Source: Aedes albopictus (lineage: Eukaryota > Arthropoda > Insecta > Diptera > Culicidae). Taken from it: 64,000 bases of DNA. This document shows, one piece after another, positions 54,109 through 64,000 of this stretch. The stretch's first letter is position 1. Each line of letters starts with the position of its first letter. The position numbers and the translations under genes were made by a program. Below the pieces are notes generated by a model. It ran no database searches and was not told the origin of the DNA. It was given only the letters and a program-made list of their open reading frames with translations. The stretch lies in the NCBI RefSeq assembly GCF_035046485.1, contig NC_085136.1, forward strand, positions 296,275,080-296,339,079. The letters are read 5' to 3'.

Positions 54109-54640
54109 CCAAAAATATATGAGAAATGTATTTTTTTTCAATTTGAAAAAAAAAAAACAATTTAAAAATCCTTTCTCAACGTTTATTTGACATATCATAT
54201 GTAGGCGAGTTACAGTAAAAAAATCAGTTCAATCGGAGCATTGATTACGGAGAATGAGATGTGTGAAGTGAGCGACTTTGCTTAAAAATAGAACAAAAAT
54301 TGATTTCAAATCATCAACCTTGTATGGAAAGTCGAAAATTTTTTTGCTCTACTGTAATGATTTTCCTTCGCGTTTTCGAACTACACCAAAAACGATCATC
54401 AGCTTACCGAGTTCAAAAATGCTGTAAACTAGTGTTACTATTTTTTTGAAATTCCCTCTAATTGATTTGAATATAAATATATTTTGAAAGGGAGTAACAA
54501 AATATCTGGCAATAAACCGAAAAAAGTTAAAGGATGCATGTTAAAAATAGACTCACTCACAAAAAAAAATCATTCAATATATTAAATCGCTCTAACTTTT
54601 TTCTTGTGAACAATTTTAAGTTAAGTCAAACGTTTGTCAA
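54109..54640. other. No recognised gene
   Basis: AT-rich intron sequence inside the larger inverted repeat. Confidence 0.3.
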
Positions 54641-55389
54641 AGCTCATTATATGAGTCATGAATGTTCAAAATTCCATTGTATTCGGTCCATGGGACCCGG
54701 AGATATAACAGATCAAAATTGGTTGTTGGATTGTTATCACTTTTACTATAATCTTTCTAACTTAACTCTCCAACGCCCAGTGTCACCTCTAGGTGACACC
54801 TAATTTGTTTTAATTGTTAAAAATCGAATCCTTGATGAAATCTTTTGCAACTGGTTTTAAATGAAAGCTATACTAGTCTAATTTGATTTTTGGCGGAAGT
54901 GGTCCAGGTCAATCCGGAGTGGCCACCGGGAATCGACTACAAGCAGAATAAGGCAATTTTCTATAACCTGTCATAACACAAAGACGAAATAACATTATGA
55001 TTCAAACTAAACGTCATTTATATTGGCTTCAGATGTGCTTCAATTTTATCTGGTGTAGTTGAAAGTTTTTCACAGTATGTTCTCTATAATCCGATTTTAT
55101 CAGTTTTGGATAATTTTCGTTAGTTAAATTGACTGAGCAAAATATTTAAACTAATTCAAAATATTCATTACAGGAAGCGATGCATATTGACTGTAGGATG
55201 TGCAGAAAAATCATAAATGGCCACTGCCGCTATGGTTCTGGTACCTGGAACCGATTCCAGGAGCCCCCAAATAGTACCTAAAGTGTTTTCAGTCAAACAG
55301 CAGTGATTATACTCAATTGTTAAGTGCAAAAAAGCCAAAACAATTTTATTTCGTTGCTAATTAGCTAGCACAGTGCAAGAATACACCAT

Positions 55390-56600
55390 GGACCAGCATG
55401 ACCAGTAGCATGGCCAATGTGATACCCGCCGGAAGATCCGGAACATCCGTAAAAGTGGTCAATTCATAAAAAATGTACTAGAGCGTCGCGATTTTTTCTA
55501 AACTGATTTGTTTCAATAACCTTTGGGTGAAATCATGTTTACGGCTGGTTTGTAAGCCTGTGTGGCCACTGAATTGGCCTTCGGGATACCCGGAACATCC
55601 GTAAAAATGGCCAAACTATTAAAATTGTGCTACAGTGTCGCAGTTTTTTCCAAGCTCGTTTGTTTTAGCAACCAAAAGTTTAAATATATATTATGACAGA
55701 TTCAAAATAAGTAATGGCCACTGGATGGACCTTCGGGTTTTCTGGAACATCCGTTAAAGGGTCAACTCATAAAAATTGTGCTAGGTCGTTGCAGTTTTTT
55801 CCAAACTCATTTGTTCCAGCAATATAAGAATAATACCACTATTGCGATTAGTTTGTAACACAGAATGACCACTGGATGGACCTTTTGGGTATCCGAAATA
55901 TCCGTAAAAGTGGACGATTCATGAAAATTGTGCTAGATTGTCGCGATTTTTTTTTTTACCGAACTCTTTTGTTTCGCCAATTTAAGATTGAAATCAATGT
56001 TGCGACTGATTTATAAATCGGAAAGACCACTGGATGAACCTTCGGTTTATCCAGAAAATTCGTAAAAGTGGTCAATTCATAAAAAGATATGCTAGAGTGG
56101 TACGGTTCTTGCTGGTTTTGAAGACTCCCTACCCCCTGCGTAACGTTTTTTTTTGTATGACATTCCTAAGGATGAAATCATTACTGTGATTGCTTTGAAA
56201 GTCAAAGGACCCATTTGATGGACCCTTGGGGTATCTGAAACATCCGTAGAAGTGGTCGATTCATGAAAATTGTGCTAGAGCGTCGCGACTTTTTTCAAAC
56301 ATATTTGTTTCAATAATCTAAGAGTAAAATCACTTTTGTGAGAATTTTGTAAATCTAAGTGGCCTTTGGGTTATCCGGAATATCCGTAAAATAGACCATT
56401 TATGAAAATTGTGCTAGAGCGCCACGATGTTTTCCAAACTCATTTGTTTTAGTAATCTAAGGAAGGAAGCAATGTTCCGTCTGATTTATTAGTGACCCCT
56501 GTGCCTTATATATCAGTAGGTGGAACATTCATAAACATTAAAAAAACGATCAAAGGCACATTTGAATTCGTACTTGGTGGGTGTTTCGACTCATAAACCT
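55390..56600 (+). repeat. Tandem array, about eight 140-175-bp units
   Basis: Each unit has TGGCCACTGGATGGACCTTC-like text, then GGAACATCCGTAAAAGTGG, TCATAAAAATTGTGCTAGAG, CGTCGCGATTTTTTCCAAAC and TCATTTGTTTCAGCAAT. Starts are near 55400, 55560, 55715, 55865, 56020, 56205, 56350 and 56480. Units are strongly diverged, so the array is old. Confidence 0.75.
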
Positions 56601-56904
56601 GTGACTACTGTACATGTTTGGTCCTCAGAGTATTCAGAATATATGGGTAATTCAATATTAAATAACTAGACTGTCCTGATTCTTTTCAAATTGATTTGTT
56701 CCAGTAATTCACACTATGACGAGTACATAGTTGATCAGATAGTCGTATAGTTGAATTACTGACAAACCCATGGACATTATCAGTTACTTTTTGTGCATTT
56801 CATAAAAGAAGGAACATATTAAACGTGACAAAGGCTTTGACAGTTTTCATCATTATTTTTAATCTATTTCAACGATCAATCTTCCACCAATTTGAAACTA
56901 AGTT

Positions 56905-57010
56905 CGGGGCCTCGTGGTCGTGCGGCTAGTGTCACCAAGCCTTTTGTCGCATCGTGATGAGGAGCGTGGTTTCAATTCCCGCCGCAGCCGTGGGAAAAAA
57001 ATTCGGCTGT
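56905..57010 (+). mobile_element. tRNA-like SINE
   Basis: GGGGCCTCGTGGTCGTGCGG then CTAGTG (A-box area), then GTGGTTTCAATTCCCGCC (B-box area, GGTTTCAATTCCC near 56968-56980), followed by GCAGCCGTGGGAAAAAAATT. The stem partners GGCGGGA/TCCCGCC are only partly kept. A tRNA pseudogene or SINE head. Confidence 0.6.
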
Positions 57011-57710
57011 GCCACTGGGCATTGCAAGTTAGTTCGTTGTCTAGTATCATGCTTCGTTCAAAGAATGAATAACTAACTGGAAGCATTAAACGTGTCCGTA
57101 TTTTTTTAAGTACGTTACTGTTATGATAATGTGACTAACCGGATAAAAATTTAACAAGCTGAAGTCTAAAAATTTAAACAATTAAATTTTAAAATACAGT
57201 CATAGCTCAATCATGGGTCACCCACAATTATGGGTCGGTTCCATTTGAATAGCATGGCGAACGGACTGACTAATAATTATAACAGAGTGACCCATAATTT
57301 TGCAATGACTGTAGTATCCGTTATAACGAACCGCAAAAGCATAATTTCTAATTCATGGTATTTTTTAGTTTTTATTTTTTATCATATTTATTCGTCATCA
57401 CACAAGGAACAAATTTGCCGAGAAGACCATAATGGTAATACGTAACAATTTTTTACTATAGTTTTTTGTATTGATGCATTTTAATTGTCAAAATTCAACC
57501 TATCTGTGAATTTTGTAACAATAGTTAACATCGAAATTTTTCAATAGTTTTTGAAGATTAAAATGTGGAAAAATATCTGAGATATGGAAATCCAAAGTTT
57601 ACTACAAAGTTTGTAAGGGAAAACGGCTTTTACGCATTCCTACTGTCATATTCTATTTCTATTGATACTGTAGTTATAAGTGAAAATGTAGTCTACGTTA
57701 TGTTTGATAA

Positions 57711-57728
57711 AATAAATAAATAAATAAA
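57711..57728 (+). repeat. (TAAA)n microsatellite
   Basis: AATAAATAAATAAATAAA run. Confidence 0.8.
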
Positions 57729-57763
57729 ATTACTTAAGTCTGTTCAAAAGTGTATCGGTCAAA

Positions 57764-58680
57764 CGAACCGGTTCTTCCGATCCATTTAGCTTTGTCTTAT
57801 GAACAATTACAAAAAAAAAATCACTAGAGAACTTCGAGAACGTTTCTCATACTAGACAATAGTATATTTTAACCGCTTCATAACTAGATTGGTATTACCA
57901 GCCAGTTTGCAAAATCATTTAGTCTCGTTGATCTCTCATTCTTCAAAAATAATATTTTTTTTTAAATTTACACAGCATAAGTGGAACATTTTTTTTCTTT
58001 TCAGAAGTTTATTGGATTAGCAAACCGGTTTTCCTTATCACTTTTTAATCGTTTAATTTGATGTTTAATCGTTCATTAAAATAAATAATGAAACTCCAAC
58101 GGTTATCAAGCGGGACAGCAAAAATATTTTACCGGTTCATCATTTATTGTTTTGATGAACCGGTTCCCAAAATTATGGTTTCTTGTCGAGTGGACATCCA
58201 TATATTATCGTAATGCACAAAATATCACCATAATACAGGTGGGATAAAATTCTTCATTTTACCGGTTAAAAAATGAACCGTTTTAGCGAATCGGTTTTTC
58301 AAACCACTTATTTTATTATTTTTCTGGAAGGTCAGCCATGAAAAGTAATTAAACTTCAACTATCGTCAAGAGAGATTATTTGATTATTTTCACCGGTTCA
58401 AAACTGAATCGGTTAAACGAACCGGTACAACAAATAATGTATTCTCCACTGTTTTATCATGATAATATGTAGAACATCAGCATAATACCAGTTTCAGGAA
58501 AATAATTATTTTACCGGTTCAAAAGTGAACCGGTTGAGAAATCCGGTACACACAAACACATATTTTATACAAGTGTTCAATCCCACATGAGAATAAATTA
58601 TAAAAACTGAACGATTCCTAATCGGGACAATAAAATATTTTTTACCGGTTCAAAAGTGAACCGGTAAAATGAACCGGTTC
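57764..58680. repeat. ACCGGTT motif array
   Basis: At least ten ACCGGT cores in about 900 bp, mostly as pairs of ACCGGTTCAAAAGTGAAC type palindromic units about 120 bp apart (near 58131, 58261, 58392, 58513, 58643), with single copies at 57766, 58023, 58158 and 58671. AACCGGTT is the consensus site of the Grainyhead/CP2 transcription factors. The array ends about 1 kb upstream of exon 2 of the host gene. Confidence 0.6.
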
Positions 58681-58771
58681 GGTGAAATGAACATTTCTAT
58701 TGTATGATTCACCTCCCACTCAAAAAAAATTGTTTTCTCCATTGGTTCCTTTTTGGGCGTTGGAGGGTTAA

Positions 58772-59122
58772 GGCGAAACTGGAAGCATTTCCTCATGTTT
58801 TTGGTTTTTGATTTTTTATAAAATAACAAAGCAATATTTTCGAAATCGGTTTTCGTGCACATGTAGAGTATGGATCAAGGTATTTTCTGATTTTTTTTGT
58901 GGTGGAAAAAGTTTTCCATTTTGGCAGAAACCATTTTTTTGTGAATTTTTATTCAAAAATGGTTTCTGCGAAAACGAAAAACATTTTCCGCCATGAAAAA
59001 AAAATCAAAAATTACCTTGATCTGTACTCTACATGTGCACGAAAACCGATTTTGAAAATATTGCTTCGTGTTTTTATAAAAAAAAAAAAACCAAAAAGTG
59101 AGGAAATGGATCCAGTTTCGCC
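58772..59122. mobile_element. TTAA-type hairpin MITE, copy 3
   Basis: GGCGAAACTGGAAGCATTTC versus GAAATGGATCCAGTTTCGCC, 351 bp, same family as copies 1 and 2. Its left TTAA (58768-58771) is also the right flank of the 4-kb element, so that element inserted exactly into the TTAA of this MITE. Right flank is TTTTAA. Confidence 0.75.
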
Positions 59123-59688
59123 TTTTAATGTGGAATAGCCCAAACTTTTTCCAAATTTTAAAAGCAACTACTGTAGACATCCTGTATTTACTAGAATCAA
59201 ACCAATATGCGGAAGAAAATATGTGTTTCATTCAGCCCTACCTTTTGTGAGTCCAACCGCACATAATTCATCAACGTTTTCTTCAGTAAAGCCCATCGAT
59301 GAGTATCACATTTAATTACTATATCCTTTTCCTATCCCGATTGAAAAACTTCTGTAACACACTCTTAGTAGCCCTCAGCCCTACGGTAGATGAATCCGAA
59401 AGGATTAACTTTCTTCAGTCGGCAGGCACAAACTTTTGTTGATGAGATTAATTTCAAGCCACGATGAAAATCTTCATCATCCATCAAGACAATTTTCTTC
59501 ATCGGTGTCTTTTTTTCTACACTGGTTGCTCCAACCAAGATAAATTCCATCGCTTGTTCTTTTTCCTTGGAAATTACCGCTTTTTATGCTTCGTTTCGTT
59601 TCTGAGGAGCAACTTATATCTTTTGAATATCTCCAATGGCTTTCGTTTTATCTTTCTTATTCTTTTTTTTTGTCTTCATTCATTTCAG
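59123..59688. other. End of intron 1
   Basis: No repeat recognised. It ends with a long pyrimidine tract and TTCATTTCAG at 59688. Confidence 0.5.
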
Positions 59689-59802
59689 GACTGAAGAAAA
59701 TCGTTTGGCCACTGTTAGTCGGTCTGCAAATTGTGAAAACCGTCCTGCTGGTGCTTTTCCTGCCCAGCATCATCGGATCGTTGGGTAAAATCGTCGGCAA
59801 AG
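59689..59802 (+). CDS. Host gene, coding exon 2 (hydrophobic segment)
   Basis: Bounded by acceptor TTCATTTCAG|GA and donor GCAAAG|GTAAGA. With the base carried from exon 1 it encodes residues 173-210: GLKKIVWPLLVGL, then a strongly hydrophobic stretch rich in V/L/I up to GSLGKIVGK. This is long enough for one or two membrane passages or a hydrophobic hairpin. Length 114 nt; one base carries over to exon 3. Confidence 0.8.
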
Positions 59803-59988
59803 GTAAGACAATGCTTAGAGTTTCAGCCAGTCTGAAGAGGCTGTCGTATAAAGCTTCCACTGCAGGTTCAACGTTGAGGAGCTGATGTTTTGGGGTGAGG
59901 TGTCAGCAGTCAGCGAGAGGACGTTAATTGTTGTTGGGAAACGAGTTCTTGTTCGAGCATTATATTCGTGGCTATTGCTTTTTTGTAG

Positions 59989-60120
59989 GTCTATCGTCGG
60001 TGTCTGTGCTATCGAATCAACCCACCACGGTGGAAGATTTGGACTTCAAGGACAACTCCTACAACTCGGATCAGGACTTTAACATGAACATGGAAAATAA
60101 TGCCTATCTGCCTCCGTTAG
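59989..60120 (+). CDS. Host gene, coding exon 3
   Basis: Acceptor GCTTTTTTGTAG|GT and donor TTAG|GTATAA. It follows a 186-bp intron. It encodes residues 211-254, acidic and asparagine-rich (TTVEDLDFKDNSYNSDQDF, NMNMENNAYLPPL). Phase is kept (one base carried over). No domain recognised. Confidence 0.75.
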
Positions 60121-60189
60121 GTATAATCCTAAAAAAATACCGTCAAATGGTTCCATTCGATTTTTTGTTGCCTACGTTTTACTTTTTAG

Positions 60190-60550
60190 ATTCTCAACCG
60201 GCTGGCACCAGCTACAACATGATGTATGACACAAACAATGCCAATGCTGCCCTGTCCAGGCTGGGCTTCGGAGGTCAGCGAGTGACGTACGTCAACACCG
60301 GAAACGAGTACAACCGGCAGCAGAAACGAAACGATTTCAAAATATTCCACGACATTCCAAGTAGTAGTTTGCTGTTGACGAATTACGATCCCTTCTACAG
60401 TCCACTGCTGTCACGGCTGGATGCCGTTTTTGCCCAGATGGGCCTATCGAACAGGGAGGAGCCCTGTCGAGAGAAGTTGGTGTGTTTGATGTATTCCAAT
60501 CCGGCCAAGTACGCGCCGTACAGCAATCTGATATCGGCGCAGCTGAGCAG
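60190..60550 (+). CDS. Host gene, coding exon 4
   Basis: Acceptor TACTTTTTAG|AT after a 69-bp intron; donor GAGCAG|GTAAGT at 60551. It encodes residues 255-374, with ANAALSRLGFGGQRVTYVN, SRLDAVFAQMGL and a two-cysteine block CREKLVC (residues 347 and 353) followed by NPAKYAPYSNLISAQLS. The cysteine spacing followed by YxNPxKYxPYSN looks like a conserved C-terminal domain of secreted insect proteins, but I cannot name it. The exon ends after two bases of a codon; the remaining exon lies beyond 64000. Confidence 0.8.
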
Positions 60551-60614
60551 GTAAGTCAGAAACAGTAAATGAACACTTGGTGTTAACAATTCAATATTGC
60601 CGTTCAGTTTCAAT

Positions 60615-63600
60615 TCTCGATTTCAAAATCAAACCTGAACTGCAGTGCAGAGGCTTTCCACGAAGCAGCACGAAAAAAATCCATTTTTTTATATTTTGCA
60701 TTTTTGATTTGCATAAAATTTTGCACAGCTGTTCTAATCAATATAAATAACCATTTTTTCATATTAAAACTTTTTATGAAGTCTCGACTAACTTTCAAAT
60801 AGGGCCTATGAAAAAATGGAACACATGCAAATGAAAAATCATATCTCTGAAACTGCTTGTTTGATCGGAAAACTGTCTTCGGCAAAGTTGTAGGTTAATA
60901 AATGGTGACTCTCAGAAAAATACACATTGAAAAATTTATTTAGTTTTTCTTCTAAAAAAACTGAATTTTGTTACTAAAAATTAAATATCTCAAAAAGCTA
61001 TTTTTTTACCTTCGTGATATTTTGTGAGAATAATGTTCATTCTGTTAGCTACCATCTGTAGAAATTTCATAATGGTAAAAAAATGCACAAAAAAGTTATG
61101 GCACTTTGAACATTTTCGGTTGTGTGTTTTTTAGATTGTATGACGAATTCACGCAAACTCGCCGTAGGGGTTTGGCAAAACTTTCTCAGAATCCGATGCA
61201 ATGTCTTAGCTAAAAAGACTATGTATTTTAAAGCAAGATTGCATACGTTGTTTTTTTATTTATCTAGACTAATAATTGAAAAGGGCTAAAGTATTTGGCC
61301 GTTTTTTACTCAATATTACTTAAAAATGACATGACCTACAAAAAAGTTATGTATGGGTGACTTTTAGATAATCATGTGAACTTTCATAATATTGAAAAAT
61401 GTCAATACGCTTTAAAAGTAAAAAAAAAATGCAAATAAGAAAAATTATTTCAATTTGCAAAACATGACATTTTTGTAATTATTGAAAATTTTACCATATA
61501 TCGCAAGATGGGCACTTTTGAAGGTACCGTGATTTCGGATAAAATTGATCAGTGAGGTGAAATTGATCGACGTGATGGTCATTTTCATTTGTTAAAAATA
61601 TTGCTTTAAACTTAAAAGAATTTGTAGAAAATAACCATCATCCGGCTAAAGGATTAATGAATGATGAGTTACATGTTTTACAGTCAATTAGTCACATATT
61701 TCTGTATTAAATTCAATATTTTCCGTAATTGCGTGTTTGGCGAATTTCAAATACCCTTTCAAACTTTTGTTACCGTGGCTGTATCGCACATGTTATGAAT
61801 ATTCGAATGGATGCTTTTAGCTGTCAAGTATTTGCTAAACACGATTTCATAATCAAAAATTTTATAAATATTCAAATTTATACATAAAATTGCACTTTTC
61901 CGGAAGTAATCACTTTTTCAGTATGAAAAGTGCATACTTTAAAGCGTTTTCATGAAATTTATTAAATTTAAAACTTAAATAATTAAAAATTGAGAAAACT
62001 CGTGTTAAAGTTTTGCGCAGCATATCGCATTCTGGGGTTGTTAATTCAGGTGGAAAACATATTTTTGGCACATGCAAAGGTATTTCATTTACTGATCAAT
62101 TTCATCCCGGAAGCTAAATTATTGATTTTTTATTTTAAATGATATTTACCTATTGCAATAAAATTATTCGTAGTAAAAGTTTCAATCTCGTTGACTGATG
62201 AGAATCGTGGTCGTACTTGTTTATTGCTTTGAGTTTGATTTTCTTTGGGTGATCGACTGTACGTTGGATGATATCTTTAATTGGCATTTCAGTCTAATTT
62301 GGTCAATCAAAAAGAACTATATGTTTTCTTAACCCTACGTTTCGGTCCTTATTGGACCTTTTTCACGCATTTTGTAATGTTTGAGTTTGACCATATCGCT
62401 GCATTCGAAATCACGGTAGCATTGGTAGAACATTTTTGACAGCTCCTCCCCTTTTAAAGTATATTCTCCCATACCTAATAGAATGCTCCTAGCAATATCA
62501 TAAACTTCCCCTAAAATGCTACGTCTTTAATGAACGGTTCCTAACAACAAATAATTCATGTCATCATTTTGCGTGTTTCTCTTCGGTAGAAAACAAAAGT
62601 TTTTATCCAGGGCGTTTTTTACAGATATTTTCATATATTAAATTAAACATAGCTCCATATGTTTGATTCACAAGTCTATCTAATGCAAAGTATTTATTTT
62701 ATTCTCTTATGAATAAGAAAACTTTTAAGTTGAAATTTGACTTCTGGTTGATGTTCTGAATTTCTGTGTAACAGATCTGGTGTTCTGGTTCAAAAGAGAA
62801 TCCTAAATTATATTCTTTGTATTGGATAGATTTATAATTGAAACATGTAAATCTATGTTCAATATCAATATGTGAAAATCCACGTATAAAAATACCCAAA
62901 AATTGGTTTGACTCAAAAAAAAAAAACATTTTTAGATAATAGCAATTTAATTACTTTGATCCATTTTGAATTCTATTCTTAATGGTTGGTGTAGGGTTTG
63001 GTTCTCCGAAATAGGATTAATTTAATTTCGCAAATGGGCATGTATTCCAAATTGACTTCAATTTATTTTTTAACTTTTTTTAGCGTGATCGTTTTTTCAA
63101 TATTTCAATTTTTTTACTTGAAAGTTCACACAAATTCCTTAAAGTCACACATACCACACTTTTTTGTAGGTCATGTTATTTTTAAGTTATATTGGTATAA
63201 AAAAATAGTCAAAAACTTAAGCCCTTTTCAAATATTAGTGTAGATAAATTTAAAAAAAAACAACAAAGTATGTAACGTTGCTTTAAAGTACATAGTCTTC
63301 ATACCTACACAATTCCATTTACATCTGAGAGGGTGCTGCCAACCCCAAAATCTAGTTTGCGGGAAATTCGTCATGCACTCTAAAAAAACACGCAACCAAA
63401 AATGTTCAAAGTGCCGTAACTTTTTTGTACATTTTTTTACCACTATAAAAATTTTACAGATGATAGCTAACAGAATGAACTTTATTCTCACAAAAAAACA
63501 CGAAGGTAAAAAAATAGCTTTTTGAGATATTTAATTTTTAGTAACAAAGTTCAGTTTTTTTAGAAGAAAAACTTAATAATTTTTTCAATGTGTATTTTTC

Positions 63601-63895
63601 TGAAAGCCGCCATATATTATTCTACAACTTTGCTGAAGACACCTTTCCGATCGAACAATCCGTTTCCGTGTTATAATTTTTTATTTGCTTGTGTTCCATT
63701 TTTTCATAGGCCCTATTTGAAAGTTAGTCGAGACAAAATATGAACTTTTGATATGAAAAAATGGTTTCTCGCATGAAAAGGAATAGTATACAAAAATATC
63801 AAGTAGATTAAAAACATCGATTAAAATGGATTCGTGCTGGTCCGTGGAAAGCCTCAGCAGAGTTATATGTTGCTAATCAGTTTGAATTTGAAACC
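60615..63895. mobile_element. 3.3-kb foldback element with arms of about 0.8 kb
   Basis: The left arm (from about 60615: AGAGGCTTTCCACGA, AGTCTCGACTAACTTTCAAA, ATAGGGCCTATGAAAAAATG, ACATTTTCGG region, GACATGACCTACAAAAAAGT) is repeated inverted in the right arm (ACTTTTTTGTAGGTCATG near 63155, TCATAGGCCCTATTTGAAAG near 63705, TCCGTGGAAAGCCTC near 63840). No coding sequence. It lies in the intron after exon 4. The exact ends and target duplication are not resolved. Confidence 0.7.
61527..62416. mobile_element. TA-flanked element inside the foldback loop
   Basis: Short inverted ends CCGTGATTTCG and CGAAATCACGG with TA at 61525-61526 and 62417-62418. Just inside, AAATTGATCAGTGAGGTGAA/AAATTGATCG are repeated and ACTGATCAATTTCATCCCGG appears inverted at 62094. 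890 bp, no frame. Confidence 0.6.
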
Positions 63896-64000
63896 GAAGA
63901 TCGAAATGATGTTACTTCTTATGTTACAGTAAAAGTATGTAAGTACCACGAACATACATAACTCATATTACAGTGCGAGAAATAAGTATAAAAACAGAGT

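Larger units (their letters stand above)
52480..54771. repeat. Large inverted repeat in intron 1
   Basis: The segment at about 52630-52740 (TATATCTCCGGGTTCAATGA, TTTTGAGCGTTCATGACTTG) recurs inverted at 54640-54725 (CATGAATGTTCAAAATTCC, GGGACCCGGAGATATAACAG). A foldback element or two opposing copies. It encloses the tandem duplication described next. Confidence 0.55.
54776..58767. mobile_element. 4-kb TTAA-flanked (piggyBac-like) element carrying tandem repeats
   Basis: TTAA at 54772-54775 and 58768-58771. The left end CTCTCCAACGCCCA and the right end TGGGCGTTGGAGGG are inverted with one mismatch. It contains no transposase frame; instead it holds a tandem array of about 150-170-bp units (55390-56600), a tRNA-like SINE (56905-57010) and an array of ACCGGTT motifs (57764-58680). 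Confidence 0.75.

Overview
The window reads as nuclear DNA of a culicine mosquito, most likely an Aedes species. This is inferred from content, not from a database hit: AT-rich sequence, almost wall-to-wall nested transposons, tRNA-derived SINEs, RTE- and R1-type LINEs, many palindromic MITEs, and one intron-containing gene with consensus GT-AG splice sites. Nothing looks bacterial. I found no CRISPR array, rRNA or functional tRNA. Most open reading frames here are shadows or transposon debris.

Layout. 0-4.4 kb: a decayed Ty3/gypsy LTR retrotransposon on the minus strand, broken by an hAT-like element and by TAA-flanked MITEs. 5.2-7.55 kb: an unusual array of related GC-richer units on the minus strand, with two CCAAT+TATAAAAG promoter-like blocks and four short hairpins resembling histone 3' stem-loops. 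7.66-10.84 kb: a 3.2-kb element with CAGTGG-type ends, carrying two SINEs and two palindromic MITEs. 12-15.7 kb: MITEs, a LINE C-terminus and an RTE LINE broken by an hAT-like element. 16-22.2 kb: an R1-like LINE (minus) split by other insertions, including a long RTE copy with a 642-codon open reverse transcriptase frame. 23.8-25.4 kb: a second, 5'-truncated RTE copy with a 14-bp target duplication and two stop codons. 25.55-28.05 kb: a minisatellite whose core is 52 uninterrupted 25-bp units; decayed relatives fill much of the next 20 kb. 29.66-33.77 kb: a foldback element containing at least four later insertions.

40-60.5 kb: the only convincing host gene, on the plus strand. It encodes a signal-peptide protein with one strongly hydrophobic segment (at least 374 residues, C-terminus outside the window). 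Intron 1 is about 19 kb and holds satellite debris, a LINE with an RNase H domain, TTAA-flanked elements, tandem repeats and an array of ACCGGTT motifs close to exon 2. The window ends in a 3.3-kb foldback element in the next intron.

The main themes are: precise target-site duplications that let insertions be ordered in time; two different SINE families each sharing a 3' tail with a different LINE in the same window; the hairpin/promoter array at 5-7.5 kb; and a transposon-borne ACCGGTT array inside the host gene.
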